NCBI GenBank assembly: GCA_003212625.1
Contig: QCPI01000001.1
Location: forward strand, 1 to 64,000
Length of the DNA: 64,000 bases
Reading direction: 5' to 3'
DNA from: Prochlorococcus sp. AG-436-J02
GTDB lineage: Bacteria > Cyanobacteriota > Cyanobacteriia > PCC-6307 > Cyanobiaceae
Below the pieces are notes generated by a model. It made no database searches and was not told the origin of the DNA. It was given only the letters and a program-made list of their open reading frames with translations. Shown piece after piece: positions 15,151-26,207 of this stretch. Position 1 is the stretch's first letter. Every line of letters starts with the position of its first letter. The position numbers and the translations under genes were made by a program.

Positions 15151-15429
15151 TTGAATTTATTTTTGAATAAACCTAATAAGCCTCCATCCAATTTGGATCC
15201 TAATTTAAGATCTCGACTATTGAAGGAGTCTAAAAATCCTTTTCGTGGATTAAGGAGAGCTGTATGGATTGCTCTCTTTGGATCTGCTGCCCTAGGCTTT
15301 TTTATTATGTTTAGCAAGATTATTACAGGAGATAGTGTATCTATTAATGATTTTGCAATTCAAACATCTGCATTAGTAATTCTTGGTTTTTTATTATTAA
15401 AAGACAGAAATCAAGAAATTGATGATTAG
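15151..15429 (+). CDS. DUF3493 (LPA1/Rep27-like) membrane protein
   Basis: The ORF-track protein begins inside the antisense of tRNA-Thr, so its first residues (MELNHRPTGYESVALPLSYTG) are an artefact. Realistic starts are the TTG at 15151 or 15163. The rest, LDPNLRSRLLKESKNPFRGLRRAVWIALFGSAALGFFIM, matches DUF3493. Two membrane helices follow and the C-terminus is charged. Plant and algal relatives assist photosystem II assembly; that role here is inferred from family. Confidence 0.8.
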   Translation: MNLFLNKPNKPPSNLDPNLRSRLLKESKNPFRGLRRAVWIALFGSAALGFFIMFSKIITGDSVSINDFAIQTSALVILGFLLLKDRNQEIDD

Positions 15430-15484
15430 TAGTTTATGAAATATTAATTATATAGGTTCTCTGGTCTTAAATTTAATAGCTAAT

Positions 15485-18400
15485 TTAATTGGTTAACTTC
15501 CGTCTTTGTGTTACAAGCTTGAAGGCTTCTATTTGATCTCCTTCTTCCCAGTTTGCAAAGCGATCACAACCTATTCCGCATTCAAAACCTGTTGATACAT
15601 CTTTTACATCATCTTTGTTCCTTTTCAGTGAATCTAGATCACCTTCGAAAACGATTTGTTTCCCTCGGTTAACTCTTACTCTGCAATTCCTTTGTATCTT
15701 ACCAGTTGTTACATAGCAGCCAGCAACGGCACTTTTGCCAATTGAAAATATTGCTCTTACCTCTGCAATGCCAAGTGCTTCTTCTATCATTTCTGGCTCT
15801 AAAAGACCTTCCATAGCTAATTGTATATCTTCTAAAAGCTTATAAATAACCTCGTAATCTCTTACATCAACACCATTTGCATCAGCAGCTCGTTTAGCCC
15901 CTGATGCCATTGAAGTATTGAAACCTACTATCACTGCTCCAGAGGCGGCTGCTAGGTCGACATCCGTTTCAGTTATTTCTCCTGGGGCAGATAACAATAC
16001 TCTGACTTGAACTTCGTCTTTGGGTAGTTGTTCTAGAGATCCAAGTATTGCTTCTAAACTTCCTTGAACATCAGCTTTAAGTATGATATTTAATTCCTTA
16101 AGTTCACCTTCACTGGCTTGACCAGAGATCGAAGAAAGTGATACTCGTCTTGAAGCCATTTGCTGAGCAAGTCGAACTGCCCGAGCATCTGTTGCACGCT
16201 CTCCGACTACTGATCTTGCTGTCTTTTCATCTGGATAAACTTCAAACTCATCTCCAGCAGTTGGAACTTCGCTGAATCCGAGAGCTTCTACTGGGCAAGA
16301 TGGTCCTGCTTCTTTAATTCTGGATCCATTCTCATCTACCATTGCCCTTACTCTTCCAAGCACTGGACCAGCAGCGACTACATCTCCAGACTTCAGCGTG
16401 CCATTTTGTACTAGTAATGTTGCAACAGGCCCTTTCGCTTTATCTAAATGGGCTTCTATGACAGTTCCTTTTGCCAATCTATCTGGGTTCGCTTGAAGAT
16501 CTTCTACTTCAGTCACAAGCAAAACCATTTCTAAAAGTTTATCTATGTTTTCGTTTTTAATGGCACTAACGGGAACCATTACTACGTCTCCTCCCCATTC
16601 TTCTGACAATAAATCGTGCTCTGATAATTCTTGTTTTACGCGATCTGGTGATGATCCTTCTTTATCAATTTTATTAATTGCTACTACGATTGGTACTTTT
16701 GCTGCTCTTGCATGGCTTATTGCCTCAAGTGTTTGAGGCCTAACGCCATCATCAGCGGCTACAACCAAAATTGCTACATCTGTCACTCTCGTTCCTCTTG
16801 CCCTCATTGCCGTAAATGCTTCATGCCCAGGAGTATCTAGAAAAGTGAGTTTCTTCGTTGATCCATCATGTTCAGTCTCAATTTGATATGCACCAATATG
16901 TTGAGTAATACCTCCAGCTTCTCCTGCTGCCACCCTTGCTTTTCTAATAGCGTCCAGTAAAGATGTTTTCCCATGATCCACATGTCCCATCACTGTAACG
17001 ACGGGAGGCCTTCTAATTAAGTGTTTTAAATCTCCCTCTTCAATCATTTCAACTGTCTTCTTCGCTGCTTCTTCTACATCATCTTGAAGAACTGGAACAC
17101 CGAACTCCTCAGCAACTGTCTCGATAGTGGCTAAATCCAAGGATTGTGTAACAGTGGCCGTAATTCCTTTAAAAAACAATGATTTGATTATTTCAGAGCT
17201 TTCAACACTCAACATGTCAGCAAGCTCTTGAACTGTGAGATTGTCTTCAGGAACAACAATCATTTCAGGCCTTACAAGTTTTGCTTCTCTAGCGGCCCTT
17301 AATTCCATAGCACGCCTTCTTTGCCTTTGACGTGTAGTTTCTTTTTTTCGTTTTTTGAGTGCAGTTAAAGGCTTCCCAGTGTTCTTTCTGCCAGATTTAG
17401 GCTTTGATGGTCTGGCTAAGCTTGCGGAAAGAACGACTGCTTGTTTCTCCCCTGCAAATCCGCTTGTTTCTGCAGTTAGAGCATCATCATTTTCTCCAAT
17501 AATATGGACTTTTTGACGCTGTTTTTGAGGGGATTTATTTCTTAAAGCATCAAGCTTTGCACTGTCATCCCAGTCAGGCCTTCCTGTTCTTCTTGGAGCG
17601 GCGGCACCAGGCCTATGAGCTGGCTTTTTAGGAGCTGTTGGAGCGGGTCTATTTACTGGTGGCCTTGCTCCCGTTGAGTTTTCTCTTTTTGGTTTAGGAC
17701 TAGTTGAAGAATCAGATCTTCTTTGGGGAGCAGCTGGTCTGGCTTGGGGCTTTTGCAGTTGCATTAATTCACTTGGAGCAACTGGTTTTCTCATGCCAGA
17801 AGGAACTCCTGGACGATTATTAGAACGGTTTGGACCAGCAGCCCTGTTAGGACCACCAGGTCTATTTTGTCCGCCGACCCGATTTGAAGATCCAGTACGA
17901 ACTGGTACACCGCCTCGGTTATTAACTCCGGGACGATTTTGACCTTGAATAGGTCTATTTGCTACTCCACCTCGGTTGGGACCTTGTCGATTTTGTGACC
18001 CTGGACGACTTGGTCCTCCTCCCCCAACTCGGTTGTTCGAGCTAGGTCGATTTGATAGTCCTTGACGATTGGAAGAGACTGGTGGCTTTGGAGCTCCTGG
18101 TCTCGATGGCATTAATGGTTTTTTTCTTACTTCGTTTGTCTGAGGTTTGATTATAGGCTTTTCCCTGCGAATCGGGGCACCTACAAGCTCTAGATTATTT
18201 CCTTTTGTTGAGGCTGGAGCTGTTCTTGAAGGTGGATTTTGTTTGTTTTGATTTCTGATTCTTTCTAAATTCCCTTGTCTATCTTGCTGTTGTGGAATCT
18301 CACCAGGATTAATTCTTGTTTTTGGTTTTTGGTTATAGAGTTGAGGTCTACTTGGAGGGGCTAATGGCCTCTTAGGCTCTGGGCGATAAGCTGGTCGAGA

Positions 18401-19006
18401 TTGGTTTTTTGGATTTTTTGCTGATTCAGAAGTTTTTGTTTGATTGTTGAATTTGGAATCTTTTTTTTGCTCAATATGTGGTATTTCCCTTTCTGTTTTG
18501 GGTAAAAGCTTAGAAATGCTTGGCTTTACTTCTTTTCTTGGCTTTGGAGGTAATGGTTTGTTTGGTTTAGATGGAGCAGTTATTTGTTTTTGTTCAGGAG
18601 GCTTATTTTTTAAAAGTTTTTGGTTGTTAGAAATAATCGATTCTGTGGATTTATCTAAAGTTTGATTTGGTTTTAAAGGGATATTTAAATTTGCTGGTGA
18701 ATGCGATGATTGAGTAGGAGCCTTTTGTTTCAGTTCAGACTTATTATTTTTGTGTGTTTTAGGAAGACTTTTTTTAAGAGAAAGAATTTCTTTATCTAAT
18801 TTCTTATAGGGCTTATTGCTAGGCTTGATAGTATTAGTTTTCTTTAGAAAATCTTTGATTTGATTTGCCTCAAGACTGCTTATTGAACTGCTATGGCTCT
18901 TGGCTGAAATAGAAAGCTTTCGAGCTGCTTCTAAGACATCTTTATTGTCAAGGCTTAAGTCCTTGGACAATTCATAAATTCTGATTTTGCCGCTGCTGCT
19001 GGTCAT
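15485..19006 (-). CDS. infB: Translation initiation factor IF-2
   Basis: A 1173-aa protein. The N-terminal ~500 residues are low-complexity and basic/proline-rich with many RPG/NRPG-type repeats. The conserved IF2-N helix bundle ([20 protein letters not shown]) and GTPase domain follow. G1 is GHVDHGKT near residue 672, with DTPGHE and NKID downstream, then domains II-IV. It brings fMet-tRNA to the 30S subunit. It is the last gene of the rimP-nusA-ylxR-infB unit. The long N-terminus is typical of cyanobacterial and chloroplast IF-2. Confidence 0.98.
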   Translation of the reverse strand: MTSSSGKIRIYELSKDLSLDNKDVLEAARKLSISAKSHSSSISSLEANQIKDFLKKTNTIKPSNKPYKKLDKEILSLKKSLPKTHKNNKSELKQKAPTQSSHSPANLNIPLKPNQTLDKSTESIISNNQKLLKNKPPEQKQITAPSKPNKPLPPKPRKEVKPSISKLLPKTEREIPHIEQKKDSKFNNQTKTSESAKNPKNQSRPAYRPEPKRPLAPPSRPQLYNQKPKTRINPGEIPQQQDRQGNLERIRNQNKQNPPSRTAPASTKGNNLELVGAPIRREKPIIKPQTNEVRKKPLMPSRPGAPKPPVSSNRQGLSNRPSSNNRVGGGGPSRPGSQNRQGPNRGGVANRPIQGQNRPGVNNRGGVPVRTGSSNRVGGQNRPGGPNRAAGPNRSNNRPGVPSGMRKPVAPSELMQLQKPQARPAAPQRRSDSSTSPKPKRENSTGARPPVNRPAPTAPKKPAHRPGAAAPRRTGRPDWDDSAKLDALRNKSPQKQRQKVHIIGENDDALTAETSGFAGEKQAVVLSASLARPSKPKSGRKNTGKPLTALKKRKKETTRQRQRRRAMELRAAREAKLVRPEMIVVPEDNLTVQELADMLSVESSEIIKSLFFKGITATVTQSLDLATIETVAEEFGVPVLQDDVEEAAKKTVEMIEEGDLKHLIRRPPVVTVMGHVDHGKTSLLDAIRKARVAAGEAGGITQHIGAYQIETEHDGSTKKLTFLDTPGHEAFTAMRARGTRVTDVAILVVAADDGVRPQTLEAISHARAAKVPIVVAINKIDKEGSSPDRVKQELSEHDLLSEEWGGDVVMVPVSAIKNENIDKLLEMVLLVTEVEDLQANPDRLAKGTVIEAHLDKAKGPVATLLVQNGTLKSGDVVAAGPVLGRVRAMVDENGSRIKEAGPSCPVEALGFSEVPTAGDEFEVYPDEKTARSVVGERATDARAVRLAQQMASRRVSLSSISGQASEGELKELNIILKADVQGSLEAILGSLEQLPKDEVQVRVLLSAPGEITETDVDLAAASGAVIVGFNTSMASGAKRAADANGVDVRDYEVIYKLLEDIQLAMEGLLEPEMIEEALGIAEVRAIFSIGKSAVAGCYVTTGKIQRNCRVRVNRGKQIVFEGDLDSLKRNKDDVKDVSTGFECGIGCDRFANWEEGDQIEAFKLVTQRRKLTN

Positions 19007-19066
19007 TAATGTTGTACTTGAACTTTAGATTTGGTTTTTGAGTTAAGTGAGTTCTCTTTCTTAACA

Positions 19067-19342
19067 TCATGCCTCAGTATCTGAATCAATGCAGGTATTA
19101 AGTTGTTTTTGGAGCATATTGAAAAAGCTCGAGTGAATCTCACATCTCAAGGCTTTTTGCAATCGTTTGCGCTTCCAAGCTTCCTCAAAACATGATTCAG
19201 TTGGACAAAGATAGGCTGATCTTCCCATCCCGCTTGAGAGAACTACTCCATTCTGAAAATCTCTAGTAACTTTTAAAAGAAACTTGCGATCAAGAACTTT
19301 TTTGCAAGATACACATCGACGCAGAATGGTTCTTTGACTCAC
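19067..19342 (-). CDS. ylxR: YlxR-family (DUF448) RNA-binding protein
   Basis: This 91-aa protein starts MSQRTILRRCVSCKKVLDRKFLLKV with the CxxC and basic surface of YlxR, a small nucleic-acid-binding protein usually found between nusA and infB, as here. It overlaps nusA by 4 bp. The exact role is not settled; in some bacteria it affects RNase P or transcription. Confidence 0.9.
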   Translation of the reverse strand: MSQRTILRRCVSCKKVLDRKFLLKVTRDFQNGVVLSSGMGRSAYLCPTESCFEEAWKRKRLQKALRCEIHSSFFNMLQKQLNTCIDSDTEA

Positions 19343-20763
19343 CGGGTTCCTTCCTCTTCTGTAATCATTTTATCTTCTTCATTGATAGGCTCTTCGGTTA
19401 TTTCTTCAGTATCAATTTCAGTTTCATCAGCATCGATATTAGATATTGGATCATTTTGGAAGTTCTCTTCATCTTCTGGCAAAGGATAAAGCTCTCTTAA
19501 ACGTGCATCCTCTTCAGCTCTTGCTGCCTGTTCTGCTTCTAATCGCTGCTCAGCTTCTCTCTGTAAAGACTCTTCTTCTTCCCTTTGAGAGATTAATTCT
19601 GCTACTTCAGAATCTTCAGTAGCTTGATCATATTCTTGTGAATTTTTGATATCGATTTTCCATCCTGTAAGCCTTGCAGCAAGTCTTACATTTTGCCCTT
19701 CTCTACCAATGGCAAGACTTAGTTGATCTGGAGGTACTAATACATGAGCATGTTGGCCCTCAGGATCTACAAGCCTAACCACTTCAACTCTTGCAGGACT
19801 TAATGAATTGCAAATGTATTGAACAGGGTCAGTAGAAAAACGAATGACATCTATTTTTTCTCCGCGAAGTTCATTCACTACCTGTTGAATTCGAGCTCCT
19901 CTTGCACCAATGCATGCTCCAACTGGGTCCACTTCTCTTTCAATACTATCAACAGCTACTTTTGTTCTAGGACCTACTGCTCTTGAAGGAGGATTTGCTT
20001 CACGAGCGACAGCAACAATACGTACGGATCCTTCTTGTATTTCAGGAACTTCATTTTCGAATAAATAAACCACCAATCCAGCATTTGACCTGCTTACAAA
20101 AAGTTGAGGCCCTCGCCTAGGAATTTCACTAACTTCTTTAAGGAATACTTTAAATGTTGCATTTGCTCGATAATTGTCATTTGGTAATTGATCTCTTCTT
20201 GGAAGCTCTGCTTCGACCTCTGGTCTTCCTAGACCTGAACTTACTGCCATAATTACAGATTGCCTTTCAAATCTAATTACTCTGGCTGTTAGGACGGGGT
20301 CTTCTAAGTCAGCAAATTCCTCTTGAATCATTCTTCTTTGTTGATCTCTCAACTTTTGAGCTAGAACTTGCTTAGTTGTAGCTGCAGCCATTCTCCCAAA
20401 ATCTTCTTTTTCTGGAGTCACATCTAATACAACGGTATCTCCAACTTGCGCATCATCAGCAACTTGCCGTACTTCTGAAATTGCTATTTGATGATCTTCA
20501 CTTTCAACATCATCAACTATTATTTTACTTGCCAAAACTCTGTAGCCTTCCTCTTCTAAATCCAAACCAACATCAAAGTTACTAAAATAATCATCTTCAA
20601 AAGGATCTTCGCTTATGCCTAAGTAAAGAGTTTTTCGATATCTTTCATAACCTTTTAGAAGTGCTTCTCTTAAAGCAGCTTCGACAACTTGTGATGGAAG
20701 TTTTTTTTCCTCACTGATGTCTTCAATTAAGTTATTTAAACCTGGGAGTAGAACAAGAGCCAT
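19339..20763 (-). CDS. nusA: Transcription termination/antitermination factor NusA
   Basis: This 474-aa protein has the NusA N-terminal RNAP-binding domain, an S1 domain, and two KH domains (VGACIGARGARIQQVVNELRGEKIDVI; LAIGREGQNVRLAARLTGWKIDI). It ends in a long acidic Glu/Asp-rich tail of about 90 residues in place of the acidic repeats of E. coli NusA. It modulates pausing and termination by RNA polymerase. It lies in the canonical rimP-nusA-ylxR-infB order. Confidence 0.96.
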   Translation of the reverse strand: MALVLLPGLNNLIEDISEEKKLPSQVVEAALREALLKGYERYRKTLYLGISEDPFEDDYFSNFDVGLDLEEEGYRVLASKIIVDDVESEDHQIAISEVRQVADDAQVGDTVVLDVTPEKEDFGRMAAATTKQVLAQKLRDQQRRMIQEEFADLEDPVLTARVIRFERQSVIMAVSSGLGRPEVEAELPRRDQLPNDNYRANATFKVFLKEVSEIPRRGPQLFVSRSNAGLVVYLFENEVPEIQEGSVRIVAVAREANPPSRAVGPRTKVAVDSIEREVDPVGACIGARGARIQQVVNELRGEKIDVIRFSTDPVQYICNSLSPARVEVVRLVDPEGQHAHVLVPPDQLSLAIGREGQNVRLAARLTGWKIDIKNSQEYDQATEDSEVAELISQREEEESLQREAEQRLEAEQAARAEEDARLRELYPLPEDEENFQNDPISNIDADETEIDTEEITEEPINEEDKMITEEEGTR

Positions 20764-20818
20764 CGATGATGGGATATAAGGATGAGAATGATTGGGTTAG
20801 ATAGTTAATATCTAGATC

Positions 20819-21289
20819 TTAACCAGAAGGTGTTGTAAGACGGACTTGAATAACGTCTTCGACTGGGATTCGTTGAATTTTCCCCTTGTGATTTATTTGT
20901 AGATCATTATCTGACCTTTTTAGTAGTAAACCATTTGTTTGTTGTTCAATTTTTTTTAAATCCTGATAAGTAACTTCAATTGGAAAACCTTTGAAAATTT
21001 GAAAATCTTTTTTTTCAGATAAGATTTCACCAACTCCTTCGCTACTTATTTCTAGAGTAAAAGGCTGATCAAGGATAGATGAATTTTGAATAGCTTCATC
21101 TATATATTTACTTAGATTAGAGCAGTCATCAATAGTGACTTTCTTACTAGCATTTTTGTGTCGAATATTAACTTGAATTGATAAGGGATTTAAATGAGTG
21201 AGCATCTTGAAATCGGTTACATCAAAGCCATTATTGGTTGCTGACTTTGTTGTAAGAACTTTCAATTCTGAAACGGTTTGATTAAACAA
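20819..21289 (-). CDS. rimP: Ribosome maturation factor RimP
   Basis: Matches the RimP family: ATNNGFDVTDFKMLTHLNPLSIQVNIRH, then LEISSEGVGEILSEKKDFQIFKGFPIEV and a C-terminal Sm-like domain. It acts in 30S maturation. The ORF track starts at a TTG at 21370, which adds ~27 residues unlike the family and lies over two GC-rich hairpins. The TTG at 21289 is a better start, though no ATG is available and the exact start remains uncertain. First gene of the infB unit. Confidence 0.85.
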   Translation of the reverse strand: MFNQTVSELKVLTTKSATNNGFDVTDFKMLTHLNPLSIQVNIRHKNASKKVTIDDCSNLSKYIDEAIQNSSILDQPFTLEISSEGVGEILSEKKDFQIFKGFPIEVTYQDLKKIEQQTNGLLLKRSDNDLQINHKGKIQRIPVEDVIQVRLTTPSG

Positions 21290-21304
21290 AAGGTAGTGTC
21301 GAAG

Positions 21305-21357
21305 TCGGGCATTCAGCCCGAGCGGTTTCAGATTTGACCTGCCTCTATTTAAAGAGG
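21305..21357 (-). promoter_or_regulatory. Two-hairpin leader before rimP
   Basis: TCGGGC-attca-GCCCGA (21305-21321) and CCTCT-atttaa-AGAGG (21342-21357) lie just upstream of the likely rimP start. GC-rich stems stand out in this AT-rich DNA and suggest a structured 5' leader rather than coding sequence. Confidence 0.4.
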
Positions 21358-21374
21358 TACCGTCAGGCAATTAA

Positions 21375-22616
<1,242 letters not shown>

Positions 22617-22652
22617 AAATCTTGCTACTCTCACTCGAAAACTGACGATTAA

Positions 22653-23363
22653 ATGAATCTCCAAACTCAAATGAAACAAGCAGTGGCTAAAGCCGCTGTA
22701 GATCAAATCGAAAACGGGATGATTCTTGGTCTTGGCTCTGGATCAACAGCAGCTTTGATGATTGAGGCCCTTGCTCTGAAAATCAAATCAGGTGAACTTA
22801 AAGATATTCTTGGAGTAACTACATCTTTTCAAGGAGAAGTTCTTGCTAGCCAATTAGGCATACCTCTTAAATCCCTTTCTTCTGTTTCAAAAATTGATTT
22901 AGCTATTGATGGTGCAGATGAAGTTGATCCGAATTTTCAACTTATTAAAGGTGGAGGAGCCTGCCATGTTCAGGAAAAACTTGTTGCTGCTTTGGCTAAG
23001 AAATTTATAGTTGTTGTGGATTCATCAAAACTTGTCAAAAAATTAAATCTCGATTTCAAATTGCCGGTAGAGGTTCTTCCATCTGCTTGGAAACAAGTCC
23101 AGAAAACATTAGAGGAATTTGGAGGAGTAGGGGATCTGAGGATGGCCCAGAAAAAAGCTGGACCTATCGTTACTGATCAAGGGAATTTGATATTAGATTT
23201 AACTTTTAAAAATGGTATTGATCAACCCGCTTTATTGGAGAGTCAAATTAACAACATTCCAGGTGTTCTTGAAAATGGACTTTTTATAAATCTTACGGAT
23301 GAGGTTTTAGTTGGGCAATTAGAAGATGAAGTGGTTGGTGTTAAATCTCTTAATAAGATTTAG
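22653..23363 (+). CDS. rpiA: Ribose-5-phosphate isomerase A
   Basis: This 236-aa protein carries the RpiA motifs [24 protein letters not shown] and [11 protein letters not shown]. It interconverts ribose-5-P and ribulose-5-P in the Calvin and pentose phosphate cycles, in the cytosol. The start is 36 bp after the protease gene on the same strand. The last 14 bp overlap the 3' end of hisD on the other strand. Confidence 0.97.
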   Translation: MNLQTQMKQAVAKAAVDQIENGMILGLGSGSTAALMIEALALKIKSGELKDILGVTTSFQGEVLASQLGIPLKSLSSVSKIDLAIDGADEVDPNFQLIKGGGACHVQEKLVAALAKKFIVVVDSSKLVKKLNLDFKLPVEVLPSAWKQVQKTLEEFGGVGDLRMAQKKAGPIVTDQGNLILDLTFKNGIDQPALLESQINNIPGVLENGLFINLTDEVLVGQLEDEVVGVKSLNKI

Positions 23364-24699
23364 AATCTCTTTTCCTAATTGATTCTGCGTGACTATACAA
23401 CCCCTCGCTGTTTGCTAGTTCTATGACAGCCTTTTTAGTTTCATTAAAAGCTTCTTTTGAAAAATCTATAAGAGAAGTATTTTTCATAAATGTTTCTACT
23501 CCAAGAGCCCCTGCGAATCTCGCAGTACCTGAAGTAGGCAGTGTATGATTTGGTCCTCCTAGATAGTCTCCAATAGCTTCCGGACTCCATGATCCCATAA
23601 ATATTGCCCCAGCATTTTTGATGGTTTTTGCTAATTCTTGGGGGTCTTCTACAAGTAATTCAAGATGCTCTGGAGCAAAAATATCACTTAATTTAACGCA
23701 AGTTTCTAAATTATCACAAATAACTATCAAACCCCAATCCATAATTGATCTTCTACATATTTCAAATCTTGGATGATCAATTAATTGATGTTCAAGTTCT
23801 TTGGGCAATCTTTCTGCTAATTGTTTATTCGTAGTGATTAGAATTGCGGAAGCAAGTGGATCATGTTCTGATTGAGCTAGCATGTCTGATGCAACGTGTT
23901 CTAATTTTGCTGATTGATCAGCAATAATTAAAATTTCACTTGGACCGGCTAAAGAATCAATTCCTACTTTTCCATACACATATTTCTTTGCCAAGGTGAC
24001 ATATATATTCCCTGGTCCAGTTATTACATCTACTTTTGGAATTGATTCAGTTCCATTAGCCATTGCGCCAATGGCTTGTGCTCCTCCAATTCGAAAAACT
24101 TTATTTATACCTGTAATATGTGCTGCAGCTAAAACGGTTTGGTTTATCTCCCCTTTAGAGTTCGCTGGAGAGACCATGATCGTTTGATCTACTCCTGCAA
24201 CATATGCTGGAATAGCATTCATGAGAACAGTACTTGGGTAAGCGGCTCTTCCGCCAGGTATATATATACCTGCCTTTTCAACTGGACTCCATCTCCTTCC
24301 TAATAATTCTCCATGAGTTCCATTATAAGTAATGTCTTTTGGTAATTGAAAACTATGAAATTTTTCAATTCTTTTTTTTGCTAATAAAAGAGAATCTTGT
24401 AAAGTCTTAGGAGTCTTTTCCCAGGCTTTAATTATTAAATCTGGTGGAACTTCTAATGGTTCTGCAAGAAATCCATCAAAGCGTTCGGTGTATTCTTTAA
24501 GAGCTTCGTCACCCCTTTCGCTTACGTTTGTAAGAATATCCTGGACAACTTTTATGGCTTTATCTTGTACCGATCCCGACGTCCTATCTGTGATTTTCTG
24601 AAGTTCAATCTGAGCCTGAACAATATTTTCAGCTATTTTGATAAAGGGTTGATTTGAAAAGGTTTTTTCAACCTTGCCTTTATTAATTATTTGCGTCAT
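23350..24699 (-). CDS. hisD: Histidinol dehydrogenase
   Basis: This 449-aa protein contains the HisD signatures [51 protein letters not shown] and FAPEHLELL, plus the C-terminal [14 protein letters not shown] zinc/active-site region. It performs the last two steps of histidine synthesis, oxidising histidinol to histidine with NAD+. Monocistronic here; its 3' end overlaps rpiA. Confidence 0.97.
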   Translation of the reverse strand: MTQIINKGKVEKTFSNQPFIKIAENIVQAQIELQKITDRTSGSVQDKAIKVVQDILTNVSERGDEALKEYTERFDGFLAEPLEVPPDLIIKAWEKTPKTLQDSLLLAKKRIEKFHSFQLPKDITYNGTHGELLGRRWSPVEKAGIYIPGGRAAYPSTVLMNAIPAYVAGVDQTIMVSPANSKGEINQTVLAAAHITGINKVFRIGGAQAIGAMANGTESIPKVDVITGPGNIYVTLAKKYVYGKVGIDSLAGPSEILIIADQSAKLEHVASDMLAQSEHDPLASAILITTNKQLAERLPKELEHQLIDHPRFEICRRSIMDWGLIVICDNLETCVKLSDIFAPEHLELLVEDPQELAKTIKNAGAIFMGSWSPEAIGDYLGGPNHTLPTSGTARFAGALGVETFMKNTSLIDFSKEAFNETKKAVIELANSEGLYSHAESIRKRDSKSY

Positions 24700-24816
24700 G
24701 AACTTTTGGTTATTGGTTCAATTTGATTATCTTATGCCTTAATTTTGATTTATGTAGATCTTCTTCATGGTCTTGAGGTAGTGTGGATTAATATCAGATT
24801 AAAACATTAAGCCTAA

Positions 24817-25113
<297 letters not shown>

Positions 25114-25162
25114 GAATAAATAATTTAGGATTTAATATTGAAAAAACAATTTATTTTAAATT

Positions 25163-25954
25163 TTGAGTGATTCCAAAAGTTCAATAATTGATAGTCACTG
25201 CCATATTGTGTTCTCTAACTTTAATGAAGATAGAGATGAAGTTGCAGAAAGGTGGAGGACTCAGGGGGTTAAAGCTTTATTACACGCTTGTGTAGAACCG
25301 TCTGAAATACCTGCAATAAAGTTAATGGCTGATCAATTTCAGGAGATGAGGTATTCAGTTGGAGTGCATCCATTGGATGTACATCATTGGAAGCCTGGAA
25401 CTAAAAATATTTTAAAAAAAGCAGCTCAGGATGACAGCCGAGTTGTTGCGATAGGAGAATTAGGACTGGATCTTTTTAAAGCAGATAACTTGAGTGAGCA
25501 GCTATCAATATTAATTCCGCAATTGAACCTTGCTTTTGAATTGAATTTACCAGTCATTGTTCATTGTAGAGATGCTGCAACAGAAATGCTAGAAGTTTTT
25601 TCTCAGCTTTCTCAAGATAGTTCCTGCCCTAAAGGGGTTATGCATTGTTGGAGTGGAAATGTCAAACAGATGAGAGAGTTCCTTTCTCTTGGTTTTCATA
25701 TAAGCTTTAGCGGTAATGTGACTTTCAAAAATGCTATTGATATTCATGAATGTGCTAAAGAAGTCCCTTCCAGTAGATTTCTAGTTGAAACTGATAGTCC
25801 CTTCTTATCTCCCGTTCCTCATCGAGGAAAGAGGAATGAACCATCTTTTGTAAAGCATGTAGTAGAAAAAATTTCAGACCTTAGAGGTGAAAGTTTTTCT
25901 GAAATTGCAGAAAAAACCACTCAGAATGCAAGAGAATTGTTTGGGTTGCCTTAA
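25163..25954 (+). CDS. TatD-family metal-dependent hydrolase
   Basis: This 263-aa TIM-barrel amidohydrolase has DSHCHIVFSNF at the N-terminus, GELGLDLFK, HCRDA, MHCWSG and ETDSPFLSP, which together supply the His/Asp metal ligands of TatD-type DNases. The start is a TTG. It is the usual gene upstream of rpoB in Prochlorococcus/Synechococcus. The biological substrate is uncertain (3' exonuclease or quality control). Confidence 0.92.
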   Translation: MSDSKSSIIDSHCHIVFSNFNEDRDEVAERWRTQGVKALLHACVEPSEIPAIKLMADQFQEMRYSVGVHPLDVHHWKPGTKNILKKAAQDDSRVVAIGELGLDLFKADNLSEQLSILIPQLNLAFELNLPVIVHCRDAATEMLEVFSQLSQDSSCPKGVMHCWSGNVKQMREFLSLGFHISFSGNVTFKNAIDIHECAKEVPSSRFLVETDSPFLSPVPHRGKRNEPSFVKHVVEKISDLRGESFSEIAEKTTQNARELFGLP

Positions 25955-26207
25955 ATATCATCATTTACGCTAGTTAATTATCTGATTTAAGTGTAGAGTT
26001 ATTTATTGTCTTGATTAGCGTGTTATCAGCGCTTAACCCTTTAGGGTTCTATCTTTTAGTCAGTGTGTTCGTTGATTAAGTAAATTCATTTTCAGATCTC
26101 AGTCTTCTAGGAGATTGTTTTTGTGTTTTTTCTTATGAAAGATCATTTTTGACTTAATTAAGGACAAGACATCAACCCGTCCTCTACATATAAACGCAGG
26201 TTCTCGA
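25955..26207 (+). promoter_or_regulatory. rpoB upstream region with two weak hairpins
   Basis: The 253-bp gap before rpoB contains AACCC-ttta-GGGTT (26035-26048). It also contains gATCTC...GAGATt (26095-26116), followed by the T-rich GTTTTTGTGTTTTTTC, which could end the tatD transcript or attenuate rpoB. The promoter of the rpo operon must lie here. Confidence 0.35.

Noticed and set aside
17560-18120. Repetitive DNA in infB, considered as a CRISPR-like or transposable repeat
   Set aside because: The repeats are degenerate, in frame and code the NRPG-rich IF-2 N-terminus; no spacers or constant repeat.
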